64,000 bases of DNA from G965237725 sp965237725 (GTDB lineage Bacteria; Pseudomonadota; Gammaproteobacteria; Arenicellales; Poriferihabitantaceae): contig OZ250151.1 in assembly GCA_965237725.1 (NCBI GenBank), forward strand, positions 3,100,001-3,164,000. The letters are read 5' to 3'. A model generated the notes under the pieces. The model was not told the DNA's origin. It saw only the letters and a list, made by a program, of their open reading frames with translations, and searched no databases. Shown here in pieces: positions 8,366-18,047 of this stretch (the stretch's first letter is position 1; each line of letters starts with the position of its first letter). The position numbers and the translations under genes were made by a program.

Positions 8366-11300
8366 TTAAGCGATTTGTGGGTCGGGCTCAACGGCGGGAA
8401 AATTTTTGTTCTCACGTAGCTCGAGCACCAAAGACAATGCTGCGGGCATAAAAGTTAGGGTAATGATTGTTGAGAATAACAGGCCGAACAACACGATGGC
8501 ACCAAGTCCGCGGTAGAGTTCAGTGCCGGCCCCGGGATAAAACACCAATGGCGACAGTCCGAAAATAGTGGTAATGGTGGACATCATAATGGGTCGAAGC
8601 CGAATCCGGACGCTTTCTGCAACGGCTTCCAGTGCGGCCATACCATTTCGAACATTGCTCAGGCTGCGTTCAACGATCAGTATTGGGTTATTGACCACAG
8701 TACCAATCAGTACCAGAAAGCCCAACATGGTAATCATGTCAAAAGGTTGATTAAAAGTTGCCAACCCAAAACTTCCCATAACGGAGCCAATCTTGTTCAA
8801 CAACCACAGGCCAACTACGCCACCGCTGATACCAATGGGTACCGTTGCCATTATTAATAACGGATACCCCCAATGGGAGAAAATCGCCACCATTAACAAA
8901 TAAGATACTACGATGGCAATAATAAAATTATTAGTCAACGCTTCTTTGGTCGAATTTAAACGGTCGCTGGCACCAGAAATTCGCATGCGAACGGAATCGG
9001 CGATCTCACCAGAATTCCGTAAAGCCTCTACTAACTCGCGTCTTACTTTCTCCACGCCAACTTCCAGGGGAATTTCTCTTGGCGGAACAATGGAAAGGGT
9101 GATGGTTCGTGAGCCGTCCACTCGGCGAATGCTGTTGGTACTGACGGTTTCTACAACTTTGGCCACCGATGACAACGGAACGATTCCACCGTCTTCGGTA
9201 AATAGAGGCAAATTATCCAGATCCTCCGGGCTTTTGATCACCCCAACCGTTGAATATAAATACATGTTGATCTGCGCGTCATCCAGAAAAAATTCATCAA
9301 CATAGGCGCCGTCTGAATATGCAGATACGGTATAACCCAGATTGTCTGCACTGAGGCCAAGTTCAGCGGCGCGTTCCCAGTCTGGCCGAACTTCTATTAG
9401 GGGTTGTTCCATTGACAGGCTCGATGGCTGCAACCGAACCTGGGGATCATCAAAAATTTGCTTTGCAATAGCATAAGCTTTGTTTCCAGCGATAAAAAGA
9501 CTTTCCAGGTCGGGTGCACTGATATCGAGATTAATGCTACGAGAACCGCCACGATTGCCCTGAAAAATTGACCCCCGGGACACAAATGAACGTACACCGG
9601 GAAAGGGTTTCATTTTTTCGGCAACCACATCAATCAGCGATGAAACATGGGCCCGGTCAGTGGCTTCGGGAATGTAGGTGATAGATTCTGCCCCGGCATA
9701 ACCGACGACAAAATTTAATGATGGGATATCACTTTGCCCACTGTCAAAAATTTTTGGGTCTACGCCAACTTGACTGACAAATTGTGGATCAAATTTTTTA
9801 AACATGTTGTGCATGGTTTCAACGTTGTATCCTGGGGGTGCGTACATGTTGGCAAACAATTTTTGCTCTTCCCCCTCAGGAAGATATTCAGCTTTGGGAG
9901 TCAGTTGGAAAATTATTCCCAGCGCAATAACGAAGGTGGCAATAATCAATCCCACTCTCCGCCGCACAGATTGCATTAGCCAGTTTACAAAAGTGATGAT
10001 ATTCCGTGCAACTCGGGTGCCGATTGAATTAAAGATTCCGCGATTGGCTGATGGTGTTTCCGGCGGATTTAAAAATCGGCTACACGCCGCAGGAATAACC
10101 GTGATGGCAACCAGCATGGATAATAAAATGGATGCTGATATTGCAACCGCGATATCAGAATACAGCTGCCCCGCTTCTTCCTGGATTAGTACAATGGGTA
10201 GAAAAACAAATACCGTGGTAAGAGTTGAAGCCAGTACCGCAGTCCAGACTTCCCTTACCCCATCCAGTGAAGCCTGCCAGCGAGGCTTGCCCTGAGACAT
10301 ATGTCGGTAAATACTTTCGAGTACAACAATGCTGTTATCCAGGGTCATGCCGATGGCAAACGCCACCCCGGCAAGGGAGATGACATTAATGGTCCTTCCA
10401 GCTACCAGGAGCCCTAGGAAAGCAGCGATGGTGCAGATGGGAATACCACTGGCACCGACCAGGGTTGCCGAGATGGATCGTAAAAATACCAATAACACCA
10501 GGGCTGCTAAAACCCCGCCAATAATCAGATTCCTTCGAACCACCGAAATCGCATCTTTTACATATTGAACGTCTTCGCTGGTTAATTCCATTTCCAGACC
10601 GTTGTGGGCCAGCAATCCCGCATTCAGCTCAGCAACCGTATCCATCACCCCATCCATGACTTCGACGACATTGGATCCAACCTGCCGCCTTATCCCCATG
10701 GTTATATTGGGTCGGCCATTGGCATAAGAGTAATAACGCACTTCGAGATTTGATAGTTCCGCAGAACCGACATCCCCCAGCCTGATCAAGGACTGCCCCC
10801 GCCGCGCTACAATTAAATTGTTTACCTCCTCTACGGACTCGAATCTGCCAATAGTGCGGAGTAGATATCGGCGTTTTCCTGAACTCAAATCTCCACCCGA
10901 CACATCGCGGTTTCGGGCGCGTATGGCATTACGCAGATCGATCAGGGTCAGGCCACGCTGAGCCAACTTGTTCGGGTCCACCGCAATTTTTACCTGGCGC
11001 TCTGCACCGCCCCATACAGATACCGCAGATACGCCGGGTACGCGTTCGATTTGAGAGCCCACATGGTCAACGACAAAATCTCGTTTTCTGACCATTTCTT
11101 CATTACTTGTATTGGCATCCAGGGGCATGACCCGGAAAAACATAAATGGAGAATTGGAAAAGGAGTTTGCACTTATCACCGGCTCCACCACATTTTCAGG
11201 ATAGCGGGATACTCGCGACAGGGCATTACTGACGCGTATCAGGATTTCATTGATGTCAGTGCCATGGGGGAACTCAAGTTGAACTCGGCCCCGCCCGGTA

Positions 11301-11548
11301 CTGGCGCTCGAAGTCATACGCTCGAGGCCGGGAATTCGTGCCAGAAATTTTTCCTGCTCGGTAAGAATTTCCTGTTCGATGTCCTGGGGTGTTGCGCCTA
11401 TCCAGCCCGTTCTTACCGAAACTGTTCGCGGGTCTAGGTCCGGAATCATCTGGATGGGTACCTGGAAAATAGCGAGCACGCCAAACACACAAACAATGGC
11501 CATCGCCACAGAGACGATTACTGGTTTTTCCAGGGCAAACTTAAACAT
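8366..11548 (-). CDS. RND efflux permease, AcrB/HAE1-like
   Basis: 1060 aa, the normal length for a resistance-nodulation-division inner-membrane pump, with an N-terminal membrane helix, two large periplasmic loops and two six-helix bundles. TM4 reads FAIGMTLDNSIVVLESIYR: the paired Asp of the AcrB proton relay is Asp-Asn here, so one acid of the pair is replaced. The C-terminal end (FYPGAGTELYRGLGAIVLFG) is typical. The start codon overlaps the stop of the upstream adaptor gene (ATGA), so the two are translationally coupled. No TolC-like outer-membrane gene is adjacent, so a chromosomal TolC is presumably shared. Substrate unknown. Confidence 0.93.
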   Translation of the reverse strand: MFKFALEKPVIVSVAMAIVCVFGVLAIFQVPIQMIPDLDPRTVSVRTGWIGATPQDIEQEILTEQEKFLARIPGLERMTSSASTGRGRVQLEFPHGTDINEILIRVSNALSRVSRYPENVVEPVISANSFSNSPFMFFRVMPLDANTSNEEMVRKRDFVVDHVGSQIERVPGVSAVSVWGGAERQVKIAVDPNKLAQRGLTLIDLRNAIRARNRDVSGGDLSSGKRRYLLRTIGRFESVEEVNNLIVARRGQSLIRLGDVGSAELSNLEVRYYSYANGRPNITMGIRRQVGSNVVEVMDGVMDTVAELNAGLLAHNGLEMELTSEDVQYVKDAISVVRRNLIIGGVLAALVLLVFLRSISATLVGASGIPICTIAAFLGLLVAGRTINVISLAGVAFAIGMTLDNSIVVLESIYRHMSQGKPRWQASLDGVREVWTAVLASTLTTVFVFLPIVLIQEEAGQLYSDIAVAISASILLSMLVAITVIPAACSRFLNPPETPSANRGIFNSIGTRVARNIITFVNWLMQSVRRRVGLIIATFVIALGIIFQLTPKAEYLPEGEEQKLFANMYAPPGYNVETMHNMFKKFDPQFVSQVGVDPKIFDSGQSDIPSLNFVVGYAGAESITYIPEATDRAHVSSLIDVVAEKMKPFPGVRSFVSRGSIFQGNRGGSRSINLDISAPDLESLFIAGNKAYAIAKQIFDDPQVRLQPSSLSMEQPLIEVRPDWERAAELGLSADNLGYTVSAYSDGAYVDEFFLDDAQINMYLYSTVGVIKSPEDLDNLPLFTEDGGIVPLSSVAKVVETVSTNSIRRVDGSRTITLSIVPPREIPLEVGVEKVRRELVEALRNSGEIADSVRMRISGASDRLNSTKEALTNNFIIAIVVSYLLMVAIFSHWGYPLLIMATVPIGISGGVVGLWLLNKIGSVMGSFGLATFNQPFDMITMLGFLVLIGTVVNNPILIVERSLSNVRNGMAALEAVAESVRIRLRPIMMSTITTIFGLSPLVFYPGAGTELYRGLGAIVLFGLLFSTIITLTFMPAALSLVLELRENKNFPAVEPDPQIA

Positions 11549-12681
11549 CAGGTGGCGGGTAGAATTTCTTCGGTTACCACGAGTTTTTTGTCTGGTGTTA
11601 ACGACTCGTTGCCGTGGACAACTACACTGTCACCAGGCTCGAGAATTCCAATGACTTCTACCCAACCGCCAAGATTTCGTCCAGTTTGAATGGGTATGTT
11701 TTCAGCCGATGATATCCCGTCTGAAATCTTAACCCGCCAAATCGATTGTTCGCCGTTTGCCTCTCGAATAATGGCATCAGATGGAACCACCAGAGCGGTA
11801 TCGCTATGGTTTATCTGCAATGTTACCCGGGCGGACATACCAGGCGCGATAACCTGGTCATGGTTTTGAATCTCGATATGCACAGGAAAGGTTCTTGCCG
11901 CTTCACCCGCTACGGGAATTCGGGTCGTTACCATTGCATCCAGGGTTGCATCTGGCAAAGAGTCGAAGGCTATAGAAACCGGTGTGCCGATGCCAACCTG
12001 AGAAAAAAACTGCTGGGGCACGGCAACTTCAACTTTAAGGGAAGTGGTTTCCACAAGCTCGACCAATTCTGAGTTGGTGTCTACCCAACTACCCAGTTCG
12101 ACCCATTTCTTTGCGATCACACCTGAAAAAGGAACTTTTACTTCGTGTCGGTTAAGTAATTCTTCCGCGCGCTTTAATTCCGCTGTGATGCGCTGAAGCC
12201 TGGCGGCGTTGAGCAAGACGTCAGATTCGGCCTTGGCTATCGCGGTGTCGGCAACCGCATTTGTGTCGCGAAGACCGACCAGCTCATCTCGTTGACGGAT
12301 GGATTCGCGGTGTTGAACCTTTATTTCCTGGAGTTGGGCGCGAACCCTGTCCACTTCAATTTTTGCCATGGTTGGGTCTAGCGTCAAAATCGTCTGCCCC
12401 GAATCGACGGTCTCGCCTTCTGCAATGGACAACCCAACTACCGACCCATCCACCAGGGGAGACAAGCGCACACTACGCATGGGTGTTACCGAGCCACTTA
12501 GCGGAACTTCGTCATAGATTTCCGTTGATATTACCTTGGCGATACTGACCGGAACCAGGGACTCCTGAGCTTGTACCTGAAAAATGAGTCCGAGTATACA
12601 AACGCCAATTAGATTGCGCACCATTGAGATAGGTGTGGTTTTATTGTTCAATTTCGTAAAATTTATAAATTGAGTGTTCAT
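11548..12681 (-). CDS. RND periplasmic adaptor (membrane fusion protein)
   Basis: 377 aa with an N-terminal hydrophobic signal/anchor (residues about 20-38, ending QVQAQE). Then come the lipoyl-like half motifs (SPLVDGSVVGLSIAEGETVDSG and VKVPFSGVIAKKWVELGSWV) separated by a coiled-coil hairpin (about 105-170), followed by beta-barrel and membrane-proximal domains. It bridges the permease at 8366 to an outer-membrane channel. It overlaps the permease start by 4 bp. Its start codon lies 1 bp from a solitary transposon-like terminal repeat (12683-12702), which therefore occupies the ribosome-binding and promoter region. Confidence 0.92.
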   Translation of the reverse strand: MNTQFINFTKLNNKTTPISMVRNLIGVCILGLIFQVQAQESLVPVSIAKVISTEIYDEVPLSGSVTPMRSVRLSPLVDGSVVGLSIAEGETVDSGQTILTLDPTMAKIEVDRVRAQLQEIKVQHRESIRQRDELVGLRDTNAVADTAIAKAESDVLLNAARLQRITAELKRAEELLNRHEVKVPFSGVIAKKWVELGSWVDTNSELVELVETTSLKVEVAVPQQFFSQVGIGTPVSIAFDSLPDATLDAMVTTRIPVAGEAARTFPVHIEIQNHDQVIAPGMSARVTLQINHSDTALVVPSDAIIREANGEQSIWRVKISDGISSAENIPIQTGRNLGGWVEVIGILEPGDSVVVHGNESLTPDKKLVVTEEILPAT

Positions 12682-12682
12682 T

Positions 12683-12702
12683 TTCTAATCAGAGGTTCCC
12701 TA
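12683..12702 (-). repeat. Solitary terminal repeat of the CCTCTGA MITE-like family
   Basis: The reverse complement of these 20 bases reads TAGGGAACCTCTGATTAGAA. It matches the ends of the two inverted-repeat elements at 57940-58130 and 59634-59797. No partner end is visible within about 300 bp on either side, so this looks like a remnant. It lies immediately before the adaptor start codon at 12681. Confidence 0.6.
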
Positions 12703-12713
12703 AGATCAGCGTT

Positions 12714-13118
12714 CTAATTTGTTACCCCGTAGGTTCGATCAAAGGTCTCCAGGATTTGAGTAAATTCCTCAACACGATTTTCTGTTTGCATAATACTGTA
12801 AATGTAGTTGAACCATGAATCGCCATATTTCTTATACTGCGCTAGCCGTTGTATTTCATTGAACACCCTGGGATCAATTTGAAACAGTCCCTGATAGGCG
12901 TGATCATGACCACCGGGAATTATCTGTCGGGCAATCTTGTATTCACCATAGGCCATGAAGCAACCCCTTTCTTTAAACTTCCAGGCTATGCATAGATCTC
13001 TAATGTCTATGAGCTCAGCTGTTTCACGAACCGTGACCAGGTGATCAAATTTCTGAACGTTATAGTGACGCGGTATTGAATCGCCAATTACCACAACCGG
13101 ATAGGTGCAGGTCAGCAT
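12714..13118 (-). CDS. Hypothetical protein, 134 aa
   Basis: I do not recognise a family. The ATG is at 13116-13118. The N-terminus (MLTCTYPVVVIGDSIPRHYN) is mildly hydrophobic and may be a weak signal sequence or a beta strand. The rest is mixed and helical, with many aromatic and charged residues and no repeats or Cys clusters. It sits upstream of and in the same direction as the RND pair, separated by the solitary repeat end, so cotranscription is possible. A conserved gene is supported mainly by its clean, non-overlapping position between two well-defined genes. Confidence 0.5.
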   Translation of the reverse strand: MLTCTYPVVVIGDSIPRHYNVQKFDHLVTVRETAELIDIRDLCIAWKFKERGCFMAYGEYKIARQIIPGGHDHAYQGLFQIDPRVFNEIQRLAQYKKYGDSWFNYIYSIMQTENRVEEFTQILETFDRTYGVTN

Positions 13119-13246
13119 TGTACATACTGCGATAATATTCCAGGTCTTTTTAATTGAGCTAGAAATGTTTTTGCCTCAACTGTTTTAAACTAAAACCATT
13201 ATAATCCAGATGAACAAAATTATTGTTACCCATTCCGAAACAGATC

Positions 13247-14152
13247 ATGTCAAAAATTACTTTTAATCCACTCCATCCGAATATCGGCGTGGAAGTTATT
13301 GGATTTGATATTGCCAAGGGTTTTGATCAGGAAACACTGTGTCAGTTGACTAATTCATTTGTAAAACACAAGGTGTTGTTATTTCGGGATCAAGATATCA
13401 GCACCGAACAATATGCAAGCTTTGGCCGCCAATGGGCAACAACAACGCGGATAGATAGTTTCACTGAAATGCATGTCTCTGGATTTGATGACATGAACAT
13501 CATCGGCAATGTTGGTGAGCTGTTTAAAAATGACGAATATCGAAATGGCGCTGCATTCTGGCATACCGATTGTGCTGCGGAAGCAGATCCCGATGCCACA
13601 ACTATGCTGTATTGTATCGAGGCACCCAGCGAGAGTGGGGAGACGGTTATTGCTGATATGCAAACCGGGTATGACACTCTCGATGATCAAACCCGGACTG
13701 AGCTGGAACCCCTGATTGCCCACCATTGCTATGCCGGAGCAAAACCAATCGTCGGTGGCAGGGAAGACTGGGAACACACCCTAACGCCAGTAAGCGATGA
13801 TACGGCAAAGAATTTTCCCCCTCCGGTCAAACGCCCCGTTGTAAGACCACATAGCGTGACCGGCATTAAAGGTTTATATGCGCCTGCGGGATCTATTTTT
13901 CATATTGACGGAATGGATGTTGAGGCAGCCCACGAATTGATACGCCGGGTAAAGCAACATGTAACCAATGAAAAAAATTGTTATTTTCACAAATATCGGC
14001 CTGGGGATATCCTGATGTGGGACAACACTTCGACCATGCATTTTGGCAAACCAACTCAGGCCGCAACTGGAAATAATGACCGACGATTACTTTATCGTAT
14101 GTCTCCCCTTGGTATTCCGGTGGGCTGTACCTATTTTTCTGCAACATCCTGA
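13247..14152 (+). CDS. TauD/TfdA-family Fe(II)/2-oxoglutarate dioxygenase
   Basis: 301 aa from the ATG at 13247 (a TTG at 13223 would add eight residues without homology support). The iron ligands are the HTD of FWHTDCA and a distal His in STMHFGKPTQ; the 2-oxoglutarate-binding Arg follows in NDRRLLYRM. The N-terminus (NIGVEVIGFDIAKG) is typical of TauD/TfdA proteins. Such enzymes hydroxylate taurine, alkyl sulfates, chlorophenoxy acids or similar compounds using O2 and 2-oxoglutarate. No sulfonate transporter is adjacent, so the substrate is open. Monocistronic. Confidence 0.9.
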   Translation: MSKITFNPLHPNIGVEVIGFDIAKGFDQETLCQLTNSFVKHKVLLFRDQDISTEQYASFGRQWATTTRIDSFTEMHVSGFDDMNIIGNVGELFKNDEYRNGAAFWHTDCAAEADPDATTMLYCIEAPSESGETVIADMQTGYDTLDDQTRTELEPLIAHHCYAGAKPIVGGREDWEHTLTPVSDDTAKNFPPPVKRPVVRPHSVTGIKGLYAPAGSIFHIDGMDVEAAHELIRRVKQHVTNEKNCYFHKYRPGDILMWDNTSTMHFGKPTQAATGNNDRRLLYRMSPLGIPVGCTYFSATS

Positions 14153-14231
14153 TCTTTTAATCATCTTCACCGTTATTACTAGTGTTAACTGCCCGGTCTA
14201 ACTGCCAGTAAGTATTACAAGCTAAGACCTA

Positions 14232-15485
14232 ATGAAACGTGTTTTGAGGATATTCATCGACGTTCTAATTATCCTGCACTGTCTTGGATTGGTGGCAGTT
14301 ATGTGGACTGGCGGTTATGAGATTGGGATATTTGACTCTGCACTCAAGTCAAACAGTATCCTGCCGGTTGTACGCGGACTGATTATTTTGTCGTTGATAC
14401 GGGTATGGGTTATATCCGGGGTTAAGAATTTTCTTTTAGTTGTGGGCTCAATCAGCCTGATCCTGATTCCCGCAGAATTCGCATTGCGCGTAATTGATCT
14501 GCCGATATCCAAACCAAGCCTGGGGCAGATTCACCGCATAAGCGCGGGATTCGAATGGGAGCTTATTCCTGGAGCAAAGGGAATTGGTGTTCAGGGCGAA
14601 GTTATAGAAATAAATGCCAGGGGGTTCAGGGATATTGAGAGGCCTTTGGAAAAACCAGCGGGTAAGCAAAGAATTGCGATCCTGGGCGATTCATTTACAT
14701 TTGGTATGGCAGTAAATATAGACGACACTTATGTCAGTCAGCTTGAGCAATTATTGAAACCTGATTATTCCGGGATTGAAGTTCTTAACTTTGGCGTCAT
14801 AGGTTACACCACATGGCAATACCTCGATTTGCTCGAGCGCAAGGTCATGGCTTATCAGCCAGATCTGATTGTGGTTGGCATCTTTCTGGATGATCTTACG
14901 TTGTCGGTGCATCCATCCACGAAGTCTGCTGACTGGAAGCCGCGTAATCCTTTCGAAGATAAAAATTCCATAAATTACAAAACAAGAAACATAAGGCTGG
15001 TAAACAGCTTTCGTAATTTGAACAGTTTGTTCGAAGCGCGATATCGGTACAAACGCGGGCATAAATATTTACAAGGCATAGAGGAACGCAAATGGTCTAC
15101 CGGGCCAGAGAACCCGGGTGATGCGCTACACGCAGCGCAGTATGGAAAGCTACCTAAATCCTATTACAGCGATTTTGACCGAGCCATTAAGCGGATGCGC
15201 GTGATTACAAAAGCGCATAAAATTCCTATGTTAATATTGTATATACCCGATGCTTCCCAGCTTCACGACCAGGATCGTCAGCATGCAAACCGATTTGTGA
15301 AAACAGTATCCGATTCTGCTGGAATAGAATTTGTTGATGCCACGCCGGAGTTTGAAAAAGTTGATGATCCGCGGGAATTGTATTTATTTCCAATGGACGC
15401 TCACACCAGCCCCGAGGGCCATCGCATCATGACAGAAGCATTAGCGGGCAGGATTATCTCTAAGGAGTTATTAAAACCGCAATGA
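14232..15485 (+). CDS. Membrane-anchored SGNH/GDSL-fold hydrolase
   Basis: 417 aa. Three hydrophobic segments fill residues 1 to about 95. A periplasmic SGNH domain follows: block I is AILGDSFTFGMAV (nucleophile Ser), a Gly-rich block II lies around LNFGVIGYTTWQY, and the C-terminal DAHTSPEGHRIM supplies the catalytic Asp-x-x-His-like pair. Such proteins (AlgX/DltD/PatB-like) de-acylate or transfer acyl groups on sugars or the cell wall. No MBOAT acyltransferase partner is adjacent, so the substrate is unknown. It converges on the serine hydrolase gene, with 13 bp between the stops. Confidence 0.8.
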   Translation: MKRVLRIFIDVLIILHCLGLVAVMWTGGYEIGIFDSALKSNSILPVVRGLIILSLIRVWVISGVKNFLLVVGSISLILIPAEFALRVIDLPISKPSLGQIHRISAGFEWELIPGAKGIGVQGEVIEINARGFRDIERPLEKPAGKQRIAILGDSFTFGMAVNIDDTYVSQLEQLLKPDYSGIEVLNFGVIGYTTWQYLDLLERKVMAYQPDLIVVGIFLDDLTLSVHPSTKSADWKPRNPFEDKNSINYKTRNIRLVNSFRNLNSLFEARYRYKRGHKYLQGIEERKWSTGPENPGDALHAAQYGKLPKSYYSDFDRAIKRMRVITKAHKIPMLILYIPDASQLHDQDRQHANRFVKTVSDSAGIEFVDATPEFEKVDDPRELYLFPMDAHTSPEGHRIMTEALAGRIISKELLKPQ

Positions 15486-15498
15486 GAATCAACAACCG

Positions 15499-16662
15499 TT
15501 ATAGTGCCTGGGATATTTGATCAAATGCAGTCATCATCGCACTGGTCATAGGTTCATTGAGTGGATCTGTGTGGGACGACAATCTTACGATGACCACCGA
15601 ACGAGCAGGGTTGATGTATAAAATTTGCCCATGAATACCTCGCGCACAAATGACTCCATCCTCGTTGCCTACCTGATACCAGCTGTTTCTGTATTTGTAA
15701 TAGGGTAGCTTGTAGTGGTAATTACCCTTGTTCCAGGCAGACTGATCTCCGTTGAACCGCGTATCTTCTATCCATTTTTCTGAAACGATTTGGGTATTGT
15801 TTGCAAATCCATTGTTCAGGAAAAGCAAACCGATCCGGGCAAGATCGTGCAGGGTAATGCAAATACCACCAGCCGCTCGGGGCGCACCATAATTGTCCAG
15901 GGTAATATATCCGTCTTGGTTTGCACCCATGGGTTTCCACAGGTATTGGGAAAATAATTCCGCCAGGGGTTTACCTGCACTTCGTTCCAGAACCAGTCCC
16001 AGCAAGTCGGAATTTGGTGAACGATAGAGAAATGCATCACCGTGTTCCTCGGATGACTTCGATAATCCATACAAAAATTTTTCTAATCCAGGATCTTCTT
16101 CTCCAGAATCGAGAGGATTCCAGGCCGTAGCCTTTCGGTACAATATGTATTCGCTATTTTTGTCAGTGTAGTTTTCTTCGAATTTGAGCGCCACAGTCAT
16201 GTCCAGCAGGTGTCGTAATGTGCAACCCCCATAAACCCCTGATTTGGTTTCTGGAATGTATTCAGCTACCGGCGCCTCGCAATCAATCCAGCCGTTGATT
16301 TCGAGAATACCCGCCAGCATGGCGGTAAGGGATTTGCTAACAGAAAAAACGATATGGGGGATACTGGGGCTAAAGTGGGGAGCATGCCATTCGGCTATAA
16401 ATTTTTCCTTGTGCAAGATACAAAACCCATCGGTGTAACCCTGTTTCAAAAGTCCTTCGAGGTTGCACTGGCCATCAGGAGATGCAAATTCCAGATGATC
16501 CAGGTTTCGTAGATCGCTATTCAATGCGTTATCACTATTTCCCGAATCGATTGTTGCTACTGAAATTAAATTCTCGACATTCTGAAATGAATGCTGGCTG
16601 ATGGGATGGGTTCGCCAGTTTCCTAAATTCATCGAATCGCTACCAGCGCGTTTGGGGGTCAT
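15499..16662 (-). CDS. Class C beta-lactamase-family serine hydrolase
   Basis: 387 aa. The active-site SxxK is in VFSVSKSLTA, the YxN-type motif is YRSPNSD, and a C-terminal GIHGQILYINP segment takes the place of the KTG strand. No clear signal peptide is present (start MTPKRAGSDSMNLG), so it is probably cytoplasmic and more likely an esterase or peptidase of the 6-aminohexanoate-hydrolase/EstB type than an antibiotic-resistance enzyme. A second Met at residue 11 is an alternative start. Confidence 0.85.
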   Translation of the reverse strand: MTPKRAGSDSMNLGNWRTHPISQHSFQNVENLISVATIDSGNSDNALNSDLRNLDHLEFASPDGQCNLEGLLKQGYTDGFCILHKEKFIAEWHAPHFSPSIPHIVFSVSKSLTAMLAGILEINGWIDCEAPVAEYIPETKSGVYGGCTLRHLLDMTVALKFEENYTDKNSEYILYRKATAWNPLDSGEEDPGLEKFLYGLSKSSEEHGDAFLYRSPNSDLLGLVLERSAGKPLAELFSQYLWKPMGANQDGYITLDNYGAPRAAGGICITLHDLARIGLLFLNNGFANNTQIVSEKWIEDTRFNGDQSAWNKGNYHYKLPYYKYRNSWYQVGNEDGVICARGIHGQILYINPARSVVIVRLSSHTDPLNEPMTSAMMTAFDQISQAL

Positions 16663-16770
16663 CTTCAGTTTCTAGTTTTATTTTGAAAAGGTGTTGAAGA
16701 GTATACTTACATGGGCGTCAGGTGAAAATTAATTTTGTGTCCAGAAAATTATAACGGTAATATCCAACCC

Positions 16771-17979
16771 ATGATTCGGGATCGACCTTTGATATACCTC
16801 GCGTTGGCGCAGATTGTGACCTGGTCTGGACTATATTATTTGTTTCCAGCTTTGCTGATTGCATGGGAGCAGGACTTGGGCTGGTCCAAAAGAGATCTCA
16901 CCGCAGCGATAACCATTGCCATTTTTGCTTCGGCTTTGGCCGCGCCTTATTCAGGAAAATTTATCGATGCCGGCAAGGGTCCTTTGCTTATGACAGGCAG
17001 TACGGTATTCGGTGGAATCTGTTTGTATTTACTGTCTTATGTCAGCAGTCTTACGGAGTTTTATCTGATCTGGGGTCTGATTGGCGTATGTCTGTCCGGA
17101 TGTCTTTACGAACCCTGTTTTGCGCTGGTTACCCGATCCAGGGGGCAACGCGCCAAACAAGGGATTATTTTGATTACCCTAATCGCAGGGTTTGCCAGCA
17201 CCATCAGTTTCCCGGTAGCCCATTCCCTGGTTCAGACATACGATTGGTCCACCGCAATTCGTATTTTTGCAGCTGCTGTGATTCTGATTGGGAGCCCATT
17301 GATGTGGCTGGGTGCCAGTTCCATCGAGAATACCAGGGAGATTTCTGCAGAAAATTCTGGCAGTGTAGAAAAACCTGACAAAGGGGATGGACTGGTAAAG
17401 AAAGCCGGTGTAATGAAAAACCCGGTGTTTTGGATGCTTGGAGCAGGCTTTGCATTAGCCGCCGTACTACACGGTGTCACATTGCATCATCTGTTACCGA
17501 TGTTAAATGAACGCGGCGTCCATCCAGACGTGGCCGTAACCATCATTTCGTTTATTGGTCCAATGCAAATTGCCGGTCGACTTGCCATGGTAGCGAGCGC
17601 AAACCATGTTACCAATCACGGTATTGCTACGAGTTGTTTTATGGTTTTGAGCGGATCCGTTATATTACTTATGGTTGCGGGACAAACCCTGCCGTTGCTA
17701 ATCGGATTTATCATTCTTTTTGGCGGTGGCTATGGCATGGTCAGTATAATTCGGCCGGTGATCGCACGGGAAATCATGGGTGAAAAGAACTTCGGTGCAA
17801 AATCCGGTGCGCTGGCTTTGTTGTATCTAATTGGTGCTGGGTCTGCACCCTATATTGGCTCGTTAATCTGGGACATGGGTGGTTATAAACTGGTGCTCGA
17901 AATACTTGTGGTCCTGGGGTTGCTCGGATTTGGGTTGTATTTTTCAGCCCATAAAGTTTCTAGTAGCAGAGCAAAATGA
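16771..17979 (+). CDS. MFS transporter
   Basis: 402 aa from the ATG at 16771; a TTG at 16735 is an unlikely longer start. About 12 membrane segments lie in two halves, with a charged central loop around residues 185-215. The sequence resembles monocarboxylate/oxalate-formate-type MFS carriers (NarK/OxlT-like), with signatures such as GKFIDAGKGPLLMTGS after TM2. It is followed 68 bp later by the BBOX-like dioxygenase gene in the same direction, so the two could act on one substrate. That is inference from context only. Confidence 0.85.
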   Translation: MIRDRPLIYLALAQIVTWSGLYYLFPALLIAWEQDLGWSKRDLTAAITIAIFASALAAPYSGKFIDAGKGPLLMTGSTVFGGICLYLLSYVSSLTEFYLIWGLIGVCLSGCLYEPCFALVTRSRGQRAKQGIILITLIAGFASTISFPVAHSLVQTYDWSTAIRIFAAAVILIGSPLMWLGASSIENTREISAENSGSVEKPDKGDGLVKKAGVMKNPVFWMLGAGFALAAVLHGVTLHHLLPMLNERGVHPDVAVTIISFIGPMQIAGRLAMVASANHVTNHGIATSCFMVLSGSVILLMVAGQTLPLLIGFIILFGGGYGMVSIIRPVIAREIMGEKNFGAKSGALALLYLIGAGSAPYIGSLIWDMGGYKLVLEILVVLGLLGFGLYFSAHKVSSSRAK

Positions 17980-18047
17980 TCCGGTTTAGTATTGCTCATG
18001 CCTGATCAGAAAGTTTGATTAGAGAAATTTATTTTACGACTATAAAT

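Noticed and set aside
9804..10295. 163-aa plus-strand frame opposite the RND permease
   Set aside because: Shadow frame; the minus-strand permease is full length and unambiguous.
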